From contig NZ_CP007595.1 in the NCBI RefSeq assembly GCF_000785535.1, positions 4,300,439 through 4,364,438 on the forward strand: 64,000 bases of DNA. The letters run 5' to 3'. A program made the translations under genes and the position numbers. Below, piece by piece: positions 46,830-56,585 of this stretch; positions within the stretch are counted from its first letter, which is position 1, and every line of letters begins with the position of its first letter. This stretch comes from Arthrobacter sp. PAMC 25486. GTDB lineage: Bacteria; Actinomycetota; Actinomycetes; Actinomycetales; Micrococcaceae. The notes below the pieces were generated by a model. It was not told the origin of the DNA and did not search any database. It saw nothing but the letters and a program-made list of their open reading frames with translations.

Positions 46830-49800
46830 ATGCGCACGCCAGCATCTGCCACGTCAACACCTTCTGCGCCAACCAGCCCGCACCGCTTGCATCCCGAATT
46901 GGAATGTGGATTGGGGGACTGGGACAAACTCCTTTATGGCAACCATCGGATAGTTGTGGCGGTGGAAGACGTGCCGGCAGGACGCCGCGCAGTCACCGTT
47001 GATCTGCCGTGGCGCCGCCAGGACGCTGACCCCGCAGACATTGATGTCATCGTGATGTCCGGTGCATCAGGGGCACGGGTGCGCAACGTCGTTGCCGTCG
47101 AGCGGAGCCAGGCCAGCGGGACGTTCATCTTTGAACCCGTCGACGGCGCAGGGATCTATTACTTCTACTATCTGCCTTACGCCATGGCTGGCAGGTCGCA
47201 TTATCCGCAGGCACACTACCTGCCCGCCCGTCCGACGGCGGACCCCGCCTGGGTGAATGGCGTGTCCACAAGCGTGTGGTCGGCCGAGCAGGGCTTGCGC
47301 GGCAGCCTGGCCCCTGCTGCCACGGCATTGCGTTACGAGTCCGCCAGCGAATGGGACAATTTTGCCCCCATGAACTTCACTGCCACGGACGAGGAACTTG
47401 CAGCCCTGCACGATGGGCATCCTGGTGCCGCCTTCATGCTGTTCGCACAGGACCGCCGCCACCCCATTTCCATGAAGTCGGCTGTCCCCGCCCACTGGGC
47501 AATACAGGGCCCCACTGCCGTGGCCGGGGACGGCCGGGCCGCTGAGACACTCAGCCTGCCGGCCCAGCCGGGGGAGGACCACATTATTCAGTTGGGGCTC
47601 TACGCGCGCGCCGGACTGTCACGGGTGACGGTGGAGGTTGCCGCCAATTCCGACGGCGAGCCGGTGGCTGCCCGCTGTCTGAACACCTCCGGGGTGGACA
47701 GGCTGGGCCAGCCCTTCGTTCAGCAACTGGAGGTGGAGGAGGGGGCCGTCCAGGCACTGTTCATTGTGGTTCCGGTTCCTGAATCAGCTGCCGGGTCCTC
47801 CCTGGAGGCCGTCATTACGGTAACCACGAGCGCAGGCAGCGCCGAGTTGCTTGTCATGCTCGACGTCGCCCTGGAAGCCGAAGCAGACATCGCCGCCGGC
47901 GGATACGGCGACCCCCGCGAACTGCGGCGCCTGGCTTGGCTGGACTCCACGTTGGCGCAGGACGACGAACTCGTGGCACCGTTTACCGCCGTTCGGCTCG
48001 ATGAACGCAAGCGCACGCTGCACATCCTCGGCAGGAGCATGGAACTCGCCCCCAACGGACTGCCGGCGCAACTGCAGTCGACCTTCACGTCCGCAGTGAC
48101 CGCCGTGGATGGACCGGCCCGCTCGCTGCTGCTGGAACCGCTGTCGGTGCTGCCTGAACTGGCCGGTGCCGGTGCGGCATGGGAGTTCTCCCCGCTGTCC
48201 TTCACCGCGTTCGGTCCGGCCAGGGTGGGTTGGGGCTGTACCTGGACCAGCCCCGACACGCCCCTGCGGGTCACGGTGGAAGGGCAGCTGGAGTCCGACG
48301 GCGCTGCCTCCTTCGCCGTCCGACTGGCCGTCCCGCAAGGGGCTGGCCCCGTGGAGCTGGAGGATGTTTCCCTGACCATGGTGCTTGATGCTGAGTCCGT
48401 TCCGTTCTCGATGGGGCTGGGCGTTCCCGGCGGGACCCGGCCAGCCGCCATCGACTGGAGCTGGGACGTCGCCAGCAAGAACCAGGACTCTCTGTGGCTC
48501 GGTGACAGCAACATCGGTGTCCAGGTGGCCCTGCGGGACGACAACTATGAACGCCCGCTGAACACCAACTTCTACCGCGAGAAGCCGCTCATCGCGCCAA
48601 AATCATGGGCAAAGCCGGAACTGGAGGGCCAGGGTGCCGGGGTCACACTCAAGGAGGTTGGCGGCGCAACGGGACGTGACGCCGTCGTGCTTAACGCCTT
48701 CAGCGGGGCACGTACCATGGCGCCGGGGGACAGCCTGAATTACGGTTTCCGCCTGCTGCTGACGCCGTTCAAGCCGATAGACCCGGCCCGCCAGCTGCGC
48801 AACCGGTACTTCCACGACCAGGGCTCCGTGGCCGACATTGCGGCAACCGGCGCGAGCGTCATCAACATCCACCACGCCACCGAACTGGCACCCTTCATCA
48901 ACGACCCGCTGCTGCATGCAGATGCGCTGGCCGCCTACACGGCAGAGGCACACGCGGCCGGGCTGAAGGTCAAGGTTTACGACACGGTGCGGGAGCTGAC
49001 GGGGCACAGCCCGGACCTGCTGCCCATGATGTCCCTCGGTCACGAGATCTTCAATGACGGCCCGGGTGAAGGGCATATTTGGCCGCAGGAACACGCTGGC
49101 GCAAACTATGTCTCAGCCTGGTATGCGCCCAATGTAGATGACATTGCCGTGGTGACGGCGGGGGAATCTCGCCTGCAGAACTGGTACATCCAGGGGTTGG
49201 ATGAGCTGGTGCGCCGGACCGGGCTGGACGGCATTTACCTTGATGACATCGCCTTTGACCGGCACGCCATGAAGCGGGTCCGCAAGGTGCTGGCTGCCCG
49301 CTGCGACGAGCCGGAAATCGACATCCACTCCGCTAACCAGTACAACGAACGTGACGGCTTTGCCTCCTCCGCCAACATGTACATGGACCTGCTGCCGTAC
49401 ACGGACAGGCTGTGGCTTGGCGAGTACTTTGACTATGACAACACCGACCCCGCGTACTGGTTGGTGGAGGTTTCCGGCATCCCGTTCGGGCTCATGGGGG
49501 AGATGCTGGAAGGCGGCGGAAACCCCTGGCGCGGAATGGTCTACGGTATGACCGGCCGTGCACCGCGCGTGGACAACCGGGCCCTGTGGGAATTGTGGGC
49601 GGCCCATGGTCTGGCCGATGCTCCCATGGTGGGGCACTGGGCCCGGGAAATTCCCGTGCGCACCAGCCACCCCGAGGTGCTCGCCACCTCATGGATCACG
49701 CCCACCGGACTGGTCACGGCCCTGGCCAGCTGGGCGCCGGAAGCCGTGTCCGTGACACTGGACTTTGCCCCGGATTTTACGCACCTGGCCGGATCCGCCA

Positions 49801-49910
49801 TTGAGGCCCCGGCTGTGGCCGGCTTCCAGGACGCGGCGGCGTTTGGCGCCGGCGGCGCCATCACCGTGGGGCCGCGTCAGGGCACGATCCTGGTGATCAA
49901 GGACAGCTGA
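46830..49910 (+). CDS. large TIM-barrel glycoside hydrolase candidate (DUF6067-like)
   Basis: 1026 aa, no signal peptide. The first two thirds are beta-rich; segments such as YYFYYLPY, DNFAPMNF and FMLFAQDRRHPISM recall large hydrolases annotated as DUF6067/GH123-like. The last third reads as a TIM barrel: ASVINIHHATELAPF, HAAGLKVKVYDTVRE, GLDGIYLDDIAFDR and RLWLGEYFDYDN. The Asp and Glu at these strand ends are the likely catalytic residues. It faces the GH110 alpha-galactosidase gene tail to tail and belongs to the glycan locus that follows, so it probably acts in the cytoplasm on imported oligosaccharides. The sugar it removes cannot be named. The ATG at 46830 has GGAG nine bases upstream. 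Confidence 0.65.
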   Translation: MRTPASATSTPSAPTSPHRLHPELECGLGDWDKLLYGNHRIVVAVEDVPAGRRAVTVDLPWRRQDADPADIDVIVMSGASGARVRNVVAVERSQASGTFIFEPVDGAGIYYFYYLPYAMAGRSHYPQAHYLPARPTADPAWVNGVSTSVWSAEQGLRGSLAPAATALRYESASEWDNFAPMNFTATDEELAALHDGHPGAAFMLFAQDRRHPISMKSAVPAHWAIQGPTAVAGDGRAAETLSLPAQPGEDHIIQLGLYARAGLSRVTVEVAANSDGEPVAARCLNTSGVDRLGQPFVQQLEVEEGAVQALFIVVPVPESAAGSSLEAVITVTTSAGSAELLVMLDVALEAEADIAAGGYGDPRELRRLAWLDSTLAQDDELVAPFTAVRLDERKRTLHILGRSMELAPNGLPAQLQSTFTSAVTAVDGPARSLLLEPLSVLPELAGAGAAWEFSPLSFTAFGPARVGWGCTWTSPDTPLRVTVEGQLESDGAASFAVRLAVPQGAGPVELEDVSLTMVLDAESVPFSMGLGVPGGTRPAAIDWSWDVASKNQDSLWLGDSNIGVQVALRDDNYERPLNTNFYREKPLIAPKSWAKPELEGQGAGVTLKEVGGATGRDAVVLNAFSGARTMAPGDSLNYGFRLLLTPFKPIDPARQLRNRYFHDQGSVADIAATGASVINIHHATELAPFINDPLLHADALAAYTAEAHAAGLKVKVYDTVRELTGHSPDLLPMMSLGHEIFNDGPGEGHIWPQEHAGANYVSAWYAPNVDDIAVVTAGESRLQNWYIQGLDELVRRTGLDGIYLDDIAFDRHAMKRVRKVLAARCDEPEIDIHSANQYNERDGFASSANMYMDLLPYTDRLWLGEYFDYDNTDPAYWLVEVSGIPFGLMGEMLEGGGNPWRGMVYGMTGRAPRVDNRALWELWAAHGLADAPMVGHWAREIPVRTSHPEVLATSWITPTGLVTALASWAPEAVSVTLDFAPDFTHLAGSAIEAPAVAGFQDAAAFGAGGAITVGPRQGTILVIKDS

Positions 49911-49920
49911 CACGAGGACC

Positions 49921-49952
49921 AAGGGCGGGCATGGAAATCCCTGCCCGCCCTT
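49921..49952. terminator. bidirectional terminator between convergent hydrolase genes
   Basis: An 11-bp perfect stem (49921-49931 with 49942-49952) starting with AA and ending with TT on either strand, ten bases after one stop and about 40 before the other. Confidence 0.75.
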
Positions 49953-49993
49953 AACGTTGCCGCCATGTCGGTGGGCTTCCACCAGGCCTGCGA

Positions 49994-52351
49994 CTATTCG
50001 GCGATGATGACCCAACGGTACGTCTGGCCCGAACGCCCGTCGGCAGACAAGGTCCGCACCTCAAGGATATTGGGGCCCGGCACCAGTTCGAGTCGGCAGC
50101 TTCCGCCGTGCGGAACGGTGAGCTTGCTGTCGTTGTAGTTGGCGTGCACCGAGGTGCCGGTCGCTGCCGCCACCAGGACGACGTCTGCATGCGTTGTTCC
50201 GGCGGGGGCGTGCGTAAGCCATGCCAGTTCCGATGCAGGAGCACCGAAGGTAACGCCCGACCAGACTGGCTCGGCGAGCGGGGCCAGCAGCTCGCCAGCC
50301 CCGGGGACAACGCCGGCTATATCTGCGCAGTCGCGACGCTGCGGCGTGTTGGAGGTATTGATTGCGACGCCGTCTGCGTCACCGTCCACTTCCTCGGCAG
50401 GCATCGCCCTGATCGTGGCGATGACGTTAAAGCCTGGTGCGTAGTCGTTGCCGGCGAAGGCCAGACCGCTGCTGGCTGCGAAGTCGAAGAGTGCCTCCGC
50501 GCAGGCCCCGGGCGCATCCGTCCTGGGTGCGTAGTGGCCCACCACGTTGTTGGTGAACGACAGCCCCGCCACCGACTTGCCCTTCACCAAGGACCCGCCG
50601 GGCAGGATCATAAAACGGTTGGCGTCAATACTGACGTTGCTGTGAACTGTTCGCACAGGCTCGGACGCAACGTTGGTGGGGTCGAACCAAATGGCGGCCC
50701 AACCGGCAGCAGGCCGGTCAAAGACGTTGTTGCGGATGGTTGCGTTGGTGACGCCGCTGGATTCGTACCAATAATCCGCATCGGCGGAGATGTAGATGCT
50801 GGCCATACCCATCTGGTCAAAATGGTTGCGCTCAATAAGCACCGCCTTGGGGGTTGTGACGAGGATGCCCCGGGTGGGTGCCGACTTGAAAGTGTTGCCG
50901 GCAATGTAGACCTCGGGCGTGTATGTCATGTTCTCTGCCACATGGCTGCCAACTGCCAGATTCGCCGGCAGGTCCTTATCCACCGTGATGGTCATCCGTT
51001 CCAAATCATGGGAGGTGTCCGTGCCCGTAGGCCCGGTCACGGCCACAACCTTGTAGTCATCGGCCCCGTCGGAGAGCATGGTGGCACGCTTGACGAACCG
51101 GAGCTCGTCACCCGGGTAGAACTGCGGGAATCCGGCGGAATCACGTTCCATATACTGCAAGGTCACGGTGCGGCTGCCGCGGTCTATGCTCTCCACCTGG
51201 ACGTAGGTGCCGTGGATGTTGATGGGGTCATCGTGCGGGTTGTCGAAGAGGCAGTTCGTGATCTGTGCCTTGCCGGCGATGCCTGAGAGCTGGATGAAGT
51301 CCGCCAATCCGGCAGTCTGGCGCCACGTGCCAGGTTTGGTGCGCAAGACCAATCCGTCAAGGGACACGTCACGGCTGAACTGGCCCACAATGCCGAAGCC
51401 GTGAAGGTAGTGCAGTGCCAGGTTTTTCAGCTCTACGCGGGTGGACTCCCAGACAAATCCGCCGGGTGTGTCGCGCGGGCGCTGGCGCAGCTCGTAGACC
51501 TTGCCGGAATCGCCCGGGTCTTCAGCGGAGTTGTAGCTGATGCGCAGCATGTCGGTGCCCATTGCCGTCACGGAGCGGGAATCTTCCCAGAGGGGAAGCG
51601 GTGAACGCAGGGTCAGTCCGCTGGCCAGGTCTCGAATCTGGTTCTGCCATTCGGTGGCCACTTCGGGGCTGTGGGACCAGTACGGCAGACCTGTGGACGG
51701 ACTGGTTTCCCCGGAAAAAGTGGCGGTGGCCCCGTGGATGTCCACCGTGACACCGGCAGGAACCCTGATGTCGCGGAAACCAAATCCACCCTCCACACCA
51801 CTGGCCATCACCGTCAAGTCAACAACCAGCGGGGCATGCCAATCAGTGCTGAAGTTCTTGATGCTCACATCCGTGGAACGAATGACCGCAAATTGTGTTT
51901 GGCGCCCATGGAAGGACACCTCCGAGCCCATGCCGTCGACGATGACGTCATGCATGTCCTCGATCAGGATCGCAATATTCTTGACCTTGAATTCTCCGAA
52001 CCTGCCCACAGTGTTGGAGACGTACAGCTCACGCTTGGGTGCGTCATGTGAGTAGATCGTGTAGCGGCCCGTGGGAAAAACAACCGTGACTGGCGAACCC
52101 AGCGCCTTGGCGTGGCAGATGGCGTCCCAAACGGCTGCGGCAGAATCCTGCACGCCGGACGGGTCGGCGCCGAAATCCGTGACATTGACGAGGAGCCGAT
52201 CAGCAGCGTGAACGGGGAGCGTCGCTGGATCCTGGCTTGTTGCCGCAGCGGCGTGGAAGCCCACCGTGTCCGTGCCCAGCTGTGAGGCTGGCAGGGGTTT
52301 GTGGCGTGACCACGGGATGATGCTGGACTGGGTGGACGTGTTGGTCCCCAT
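49994..52351 (-). CDS. GH110 alpha-1,3-galactosidase
   Basis: 785 aa. A right-handed beta-helix enzyme. It opens with a pectate-lyase-like VNVTDFGADPSGVQDS, then shows sequences I recognise from GH110: IEDMHDVIVDGMGSEVSFHG, NFSTDWHAPLVVD and FDNPHDDPINIHGTYV (about residues 365-380), which carries a conserved Asp pair. GH110 removes terminal alpha-1,3-galactose, as on blood group B structures or carrageenan fragments. No signal peptide, so cytoplasmic action is expected. The ATG at 52351 has GGAGG five bases upstream; longer frames to 52492 start without a site. It is transcribed divergently from the transporter operon, sharing its regulatory region. Confidence 0.85.
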   Translation of the reverse strand: MGTNTSTQSSIIPWSRHKPLPASQLGTDTVGFHAAAATSQDPATLPVHAADRLLVNVTDFGADPSGVQDSAAAVWDAICHAKALGSPVTVVFPTGRYTIYSHDAPKRELYVSNTVGRFGEFKVKNIAILIEDMHDVIVDGMGSEVSFHGRQTQFAVIRSTDVSIKNFSTDWHAPLVVDLTVMASGVEGGFGFRDIRVPAGVTVDIHGATATFSGETSPSTGLPYWSHSPEVATEWQNQIRDLASGLTLRSPLPLWEDSRSVTAMGTDMLRISYNSAEDPGDSGKVYELRQRPRDTPGGFVWESTRVELKNLALHYLHGFGIVGQFSRDVSLDGLVLRTKPGTWRQTAGLADFIQLSGIAGKAQITNCLFDNPHDDPINIHGTYVQVESIDRGSRTVTLQYMERDSAGFPQFYPGDELRFVKRATMLSDGADDYKVVAVTGPTGTDTSHDLERMTITVDKDLPANLAVGSHVAENMTYTPEVYIAGNTFKSAPTRGILVTTPKAVLIERNHFDQMGMASIYISADADYWYESSGVTNATIRNNVFDRPAAGWAAIWFDPTNVASEPVRTVHSNVSIDANRFMILPGGSLVKGKSVAGLSFTNNVVGHYAPRTDAPGACAEALFDFAASSGLAFAGNDYAPGFNVIATIRAMPAEEVDGDADGVAINTSNTPQRRDCADIAGVVPGAGELLAPLAEPVWSGVTFGAPASELAWLTHAPAGTTHADVVLVAAATGTSVHANYNDSKLTVPHGGSCRLELVPGPNILEVRTLSADGRSGQTYRWVIIAE

Positions 52352-52415
52352 GCTTGCCTCCACGGCTCGATAGTTCATGGTGCTGGTGACTGCGGAACGG
52401 TCAAATACGATCTCC

Positions 52416-52430
52416 CACGCTTCAAGCGTG
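52416..52430. promoter_or_regulatory. 15-bp palindrome in the divergent regulatory region
   Basis: CACGCTT and AAGCGTG flank one base, a perfect odd palindrome about 65 bases upstream of the GH110 start. It may be an operator for the GH110 gene. Confidence 0.4.
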
Positions 52431-52503
52431 CCATGAAAAGGCAGCGTCAGCACAACTGAAAATGATAGATACAGACCTTTGTGCGTAATCAATGATCACC
52501 TTC

Positions 52504-52532
52504 TTGCACATATGGCCCACATCACTTACGAT
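52504..52532 (+). promoter_or_regulatory. promoter of the glycan ABC-transporter operon
   Basis: TTGCAC (52504-52509) and TACGAT (52527-52532) are separated by exactly 17 bases, a good match to a primary sigma promoter. Transcription would start near 52539, inside the LacI-type operator next to it. Confidence 0.7.
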
Positions 52533-52533
52533 T

Positions 52534-52549
52534 TGTTAAACGGTTAACA
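52534..52549. promoter_or_regulatory. LacI-type operator
   Basis: TGTTAAACGGTTAACA is a 16-bp palindrome with a central CG and seven of eight bases symmetric, the classic form bound by LacI/GalR regulators. It covers the predicted transcription start of the transporter operon, so binding by the LacI-type protein encoded at 56586 would block transcription. Confidence 0.75.
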
Positions 52550-52620
52550 TGGCGAGGGTCACAGCAGCGCCGAAGTGCCGCACCAGTGACAACACGTCCC
52601 GTCAGAAACAAGGAGAGTCC

Positions 52621-53676
52621 ATGAGTCAAACGCAGCAGGAGTCGGCGGAGCGGCTAGCTCCCGTGGTTGAGATGCCACCGGCCCCCAAAGGCCGCAAGAG
52701 CCGCAGCAAAACCAAACGCGGAGAACGGCAGAAATTCCATGACGGGATTCCAGTCCGGGAGCTGACCTTCAAGGCCCGCGTGGTCCGCGACAAGCAAATG
52801 CTCCTCATGATGATTCCTGGCGTATTGTTTCTGGCACTGTTCTTTTACATCCCGATTTTGGGCAACGTCATTGCCTTTCAGGACTACCAGCCGTACCTGG
52901 GGATCTCCGCCAGCGACTGGGTGGGGATGTCGAACTTCATTGACCTGTATTTCAACCCGGATTTCTGGGTAGCCTTCAAGAACACCATGGTGCTGGCAGT
53001 CTGGCAGCTGCTGTTCTTCTTCCCGGTGCCGTTGGCGCTGGCCCTTGTGGTCGACTCGCTCGTCAGCACCAAGATCCGCCGCTGGTTCCAGTCCCTCGTC
53101 TACCTGCCGCACTTCCTGTCCTGGGTGCTGGTCATCGCCTTGTTCCAGCAGGTTTTGGGCGGGGCAGGCCTGGTGAACAACATGCTGCGCGACTTTGGAC
53201 TGGACACCATCCCGTTCATGACCAACCCTGACACCTTCCCGCTGCTGGCAACGATCCAGCTCATCTGGAAGGAATGTGGCTGGGCCATGATCATCTTCCT
53301 GGCGTCGCTCGCCGCCATCGACGGCTCACTCTATGAGGCCGCTGCAGCCGACGGTGCCGGCCGCTGGCGCCGCATGTGGCACATCACGATGCCGGGGCTG
53401 CGCTCCATCATCGTGTTGCTGCTGATCTTGCGCATTGGCGACATCCTCTCCGTCGGTTTCGAGCAGTTCCTGCTGCAGCACGACGCAGTGGGTGCAGGCG
53501 CCGCGGAAGTCCTTGACACCTTCACCTACTTCACCGGTGTTGTTGGTGGTGGCTGGAGCGTTGGTGCTGCCGCAGGCCTGGCCAAGGGCGTGGTTGCTGC
53601 ACTGCTTATCTGGGGCGCAAACACACTGGCTCACCGCTTCGGCGAACCCGGCATCTTCCAGAAGAAGGTCAGCTAG
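52621..53676 (+). CDS. ABC transporter permease, LplB type
   Basis: 351 aa with six membrane helices after a basic cytoplasmic start. The EAA loop reads YEAAAADGAGRWRRMWHITMP (about residue 240). Its closest relatives in layout are LplB/YteP permeases, which import complex-carbohydrate oligosaccharides. The ATG at 52621 follows AAGGAGAG. It is the first gene of an operon with a second permease and a binding protein; no ATPase gene is present. Confidence 0.92.
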   Translation: MSQTQQESAERLAPVVEMPPAPKGRKSRSKTKRGERQKFHDGIPVRELTFKARVVRDKQMLLMMIPGVLFLALFFYIPILGNVIAFQDYQPYLGISASDWVGMSNFIDLYFNPDFWVAFKNTMVLAVWQLLFFFPVPLALALVVDSLVSTKIRRWFQSLVYLPHFLSWVLVIALFQQVLGGAGLVNNMLRDFGLDTIPFMTNPDTFPLLATIQLIWKECGWAMIIFLASLAAIDGSLYEAAAADGAGRWRRMWHITMPGLRSIIVLLLILRIGDILSVGFEQFLLQHDAVGAGAAEVLDTFTYFTGVVGGGWSVGAAAGLAKGVVAALLIWGANTLAHRFGEPGIFQKKVS

Positions 53677-53715
53677 CCCGGCCCGCCGGACCCTGGCTGA
53701 ATCAAGGAGAGAATC

Positions 53716-54654
53716 ATGGCTACAACACTTACCAAAACGCGCAAGGCTACACGCCGCGCCGCAGGGCTCAGCTTCGACTCGGGTCGTCCGGCATGGAAGG
53801 AACCGGCTTCACCGCTGTACAACTCCATCAAGGGCATCATCATCGGCGGCATCACGCTGAGCATCATCATCCCCATCCTTCTGGTCGTCTCAACCTCCCT
53901 TGCCGATGACAAGCAGTTGATCGCTGCCGGAGGCTACGTCCTGTGGCCGAGCAACCCGACCTTCGCCGCCTACGAAGCAATATTCAGCGGCGAGTTCATG
54001 TACCGGGCACTGGGGGTCAGTACCGTGATCACCGCGGTGGGAACTTTCCTGGCGCTGTTTGTCACCATCACCATGGCCTACGCCACGTCGCGTCCGGTCC
54101 TGTTTGGCCGGCCCGTACTCCTGCTGGTCCTGTTCACCTTGCTCTTTGCCCCGGGACTCATCCCCATGTTCTTGATGGTCAAGCAGCTGGGGCTGCTGAA
54201 CACGCTTTGGTCATTGATTCTGCCCAGCGTCTTTGCTGCCTTCAACTTTGTGGTGATGCGTTCCTTCTTCATGAACATCCCCACCGAACTGATCGAGGCC
54301 GCACGCATTGACGGTGCCAGCGACTTCATGATTCTGCGCAAGGTCGTCCTGCCGCTGTCCAAGGCCGTCATCGCCGTCGTGGGCCTGTTCTATGCCGTGG
54401 GCTTCTGGAACGCCTTCTTCAACGCCATGCTCTACATCAATGACCAGACGCTGTACCCCGTCCAGCTGGTTCTGCGTAACTATGTGGTGCAGGGAGGCTC
54501 GATGGCGGAAGCCATTGGCGTCACCACCACGCCGCCGCCGCAGTCCATGCAGATGGCCATCGTGGTGGTTGCACTGGTCCCCATTCTTATTGTCTACCCC
54601 TTCCTGCAAAAGCATTTCAACAAGGGCGTCATCACCGGTGCCGTCAAGGGCTGA
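53716..54654 (+). CDS. ABC transporter permease, LplC/YtcP type
   Basis: 312 aa, six membrane helices, EAA loop IEAARIDGASDFMILRKVVLP (about residue 195). It pairs with the LplB-type permease 39 bp upstream. The insertion IGVTTTPPPQSMQMA before the last helix is a feature I associate with the LplC group. AAGGAGAG precedes the ATG. Confidence 0.93.
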   Translation: MATTLTKTRKATRRAAGLSFDSGRPAWKEPASPLYNSIKGIIIGGITLSIIIPILLVVSTSLADDKQLIAAGGYVLWPSNPTFAAYEAIFSGEFMYRALGVSTVITAVGTFLALFVTITMAYATSRPVLFGRPVLLLVLFTLLFAPGLIPMFLMVKQLGLLNTLWSLILPSVFAAFNFVVMRSFFMNIPTELIEAARIDGASDFMILRKVVLPLSKAVIAVVGLFYAVGFWNAFFNAMLYINDQTLYPVQLVLRNYVVQGGSMAEAIGVTTTPPPQSMQMAIVVVALVPILIVYPFLQKHFNKGVITGAVKG

Positions 54655-54714
54655 CCCAGCCTGCAGGACGTATTTATCAAGCCATCAGCACTACCCATAA
54701 GAAAGTTGCAAAAA

Positions 54715-56406
54715 ATGAAACGAGCTGTCAACGAAGCCGGAGTTTCACGCCGGAACTTCCTGGGCCTGGCGGGCGTCTCCGTCGCCGCCATCGCCCTAAC
54801 AGGAACACTGTCAGCCTGTGGTGGCGGTGACAATGCCAAGAGCGAAGGCGGTGCTGAGGCATCCAAGAAGGTTGTCCTGCCCACCTACAAGGAGTTCACG
54901 GGTGTGACTCCTGACCTGCCAGGCAATGCCGAAGGCCTCGAAGCAGGCTTCCTGACCATGCCCAAGTCAGTGCCCTCCACTACGGCAAAGCCGCTCACAG
55001 GCCCGATCAGCGTGCTGTCGGAAACCTTCGAGGTCATGGCGCCAGCCATGCCGGACAACCCCTTCTGGCAGCGCTTGAACACCGCCCTCGGTGGGGAGTT
55101 TAAGATGCAGATCGTCGAAGACATTGGAGATGGTTACCCGGCCAAGTTCGCCACGATCCTCGCCGGTGGTGATCTTCCTGACCTCATGTGGATCCCGCCG
55201 AACCAGGGCATCCCCAACGTCGGTCCCATGCTGGAAGCGAAATTCCAGGACCTGAGCCCGTACCTCTCCGGTGACGCAGTTCTTGACTACCCGAACCTGG
55301 CTGCACTCAAGCCTGACTCCTGGCGCACCGCCGTCGTCAACGGGAAAATCTGGGGTGCACCCATCCCCAGCACCCCGTTTGGCCAGGTCATGGTCGGAAC
55401 GTCAAAGACCTGGGACAAGGTGGGTGGCCTGAACGCGAAGGACGCCGACGAGTTCTTCGAGAAGGCCAAGGAGCTGAGCAATCCAGGGGCGAAGCAGTAC
55501 GCGTTGGAGCCGGCTTACATCAACGTCCTGCACATGATCACCGAATGGCTCGGTGCGCCCAACTCCTGGGCAGTCAACGACGACCGTTCCCTGACCCACC
55601 TCTACGAAACCGACGCCTACGTCGCAGGCCTGGAATACGCAGCAAAGCTCTTCGCAGCCGGCGCGTTCTACCCGGATGTCAATGTCACCAACACCAAGGC
55701 CTTGATCATCAACGGCACCTTGGGCGCCGTTGTTACGGCTGGGCCCCGCGACATCCGCGGCTACCGCACCATGGACAAGGACATCAATACGGAGATCCTG
55801 GTCCCGTTCGGCTTCGACAGCACGATCACCCCCACCTACGACATGGGCTACGGCACGGTTGGCTACACAGCGTTCAAGAAGACTGACGAGAAGCGGATCA
55901 AGGAACAGCTGGCCCTCATCAACTGGCTGTCGGCACCGTTTGGCACGACGGAGTACCTGCAGAAGAACTTCGGTTCCGAGGGCGAAGACTTCACCTTTGA
56001 TTCTCAAGGCAACCCCATCATGACCGAAGCCGGCCAGAAGAACATTCCAGGTGTTGCCAGTGCACTGAACATCATGTCCAGCCCCGAATCCGTGCTCTAC
56101 AGCCCCGGCTTCCCGGATGACGTCAAGTACATCCACGAAACAGAGAAGAAGCTGCTCGAGTTCGCCTGGCGCAACCCCACCAATGGCAGCTACTCCGACA
56201 CCAACGCCAAGGTCGGCCCGAAGATCACCAAGATCGTCCGCGACAAGACCATCGACATCATCACGGGCCGCGCCAAGGTCTCCGATCACGCCGAGGTGCT
56301 CAAACGCTGGAAGTCCGAGGGTGGCGACAAGATCCGCGCCGAATACGAGGCAGACTTGAACCCGGAAGCACCCGTGTTCAAGCTGCAGCCTGCGCCCAAG
56401 GCGTAG
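54715..56406 (+). CDS. solute-binding lipoprotein of the glycan ABC transporter (LplA/YtcQ type)
   Basis: 563 aa. A SRRNFLG twin-arginine-like motif, a hydrophobic stretch and the lipobox LSAC (Cys about residue 35) indicate an exported lipoprotein. At about 560 residues it is longer than ordinary sugar-binding proteins, as is usual for LplA-type proteins that bind oligosaccharides of plant, algal or mucosal glycans. Motifs GDLPDLMW, NGKIWGAPIP and GTVGYTAFKK are visible. The ATG at 54715 was preferred over the TTG at 54706. A strong hairpin follows its stop. Confidence 0.92.
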   Translation: MKRAVNEAGVSRRNFLGLAGVSVAAIALTGTLSACGGGDNAKSEGGAEASKKVVLPTYKEFTGVTPDLPGNAEGLEAGFLTMPKSVPSTTAKPLTGPISVLSETFEVMAPAMPDNPFWQRLNTALGGEFKMQIVEDIGDGYPAKFATILAGGDLPDLMWIPPNQGIPNVGPMLEAKFQDLSPYLSGDAVLDYPNLAALKPDSWRTAVVNGKIWGAPIPSTPFGQVMVGTSKTWDKVGGLNAKDADEFFEKAKELSNPGAKQYALEPAYINVLHMITEWLGAPNSWAVNDDRSLTHLYETDAYVAGLEYAAKLFAAGAFYPDVNVTNTKALIINGTLGAVVTAGPRDIRGYRTMDKDINTEILVPFGFDSTITPTYDMGYGTVGYTAFKKTDEKRIKEQLALINWLSAPFGTTEYLQKNFGSEGEDFTFDSQGNPIMTEAGQKNIPGVASALNIMSSPESVLYSPGFPDDVKYIHETEKKLLEFAWRNPTNGSYSDTNAKVGPKITKIVRDKTIDIITGRAKVSDHAEVLKRWKSEGGDKIRAEYEADLNPEAPVFKLQPAPKA

Positions 56407-56412
56407 TCGTTG

Positions 56413-56446
56413 GGGCGGGCTGGCACGTTCCAGTGCCAGCCCGCCC
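56413..56446 (+). terminator. hairpin after the binding-protein gene
   Basis: A perfect 14-bp stem (56413-56426 with 56433-56446) with a 6-base loop and no T-tract lies seven bases after the stop. It probably protects or partly ends the transporter mRNA before the regulator gene. Confidence 0.65.
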
Positions 56447-56585
56447 ACATTAGGGCTGTCCTGCTGGCAACGGCAGGGCGGCCCCGATCCACCTGAAGGG
56501 CGCCAGCAGCAGGCATCACCGAAGCGGGACCCGACATTCAGCACCAGCCAAGCAACACCAGGCATAAGAGAGGACGTTGCCGGAG

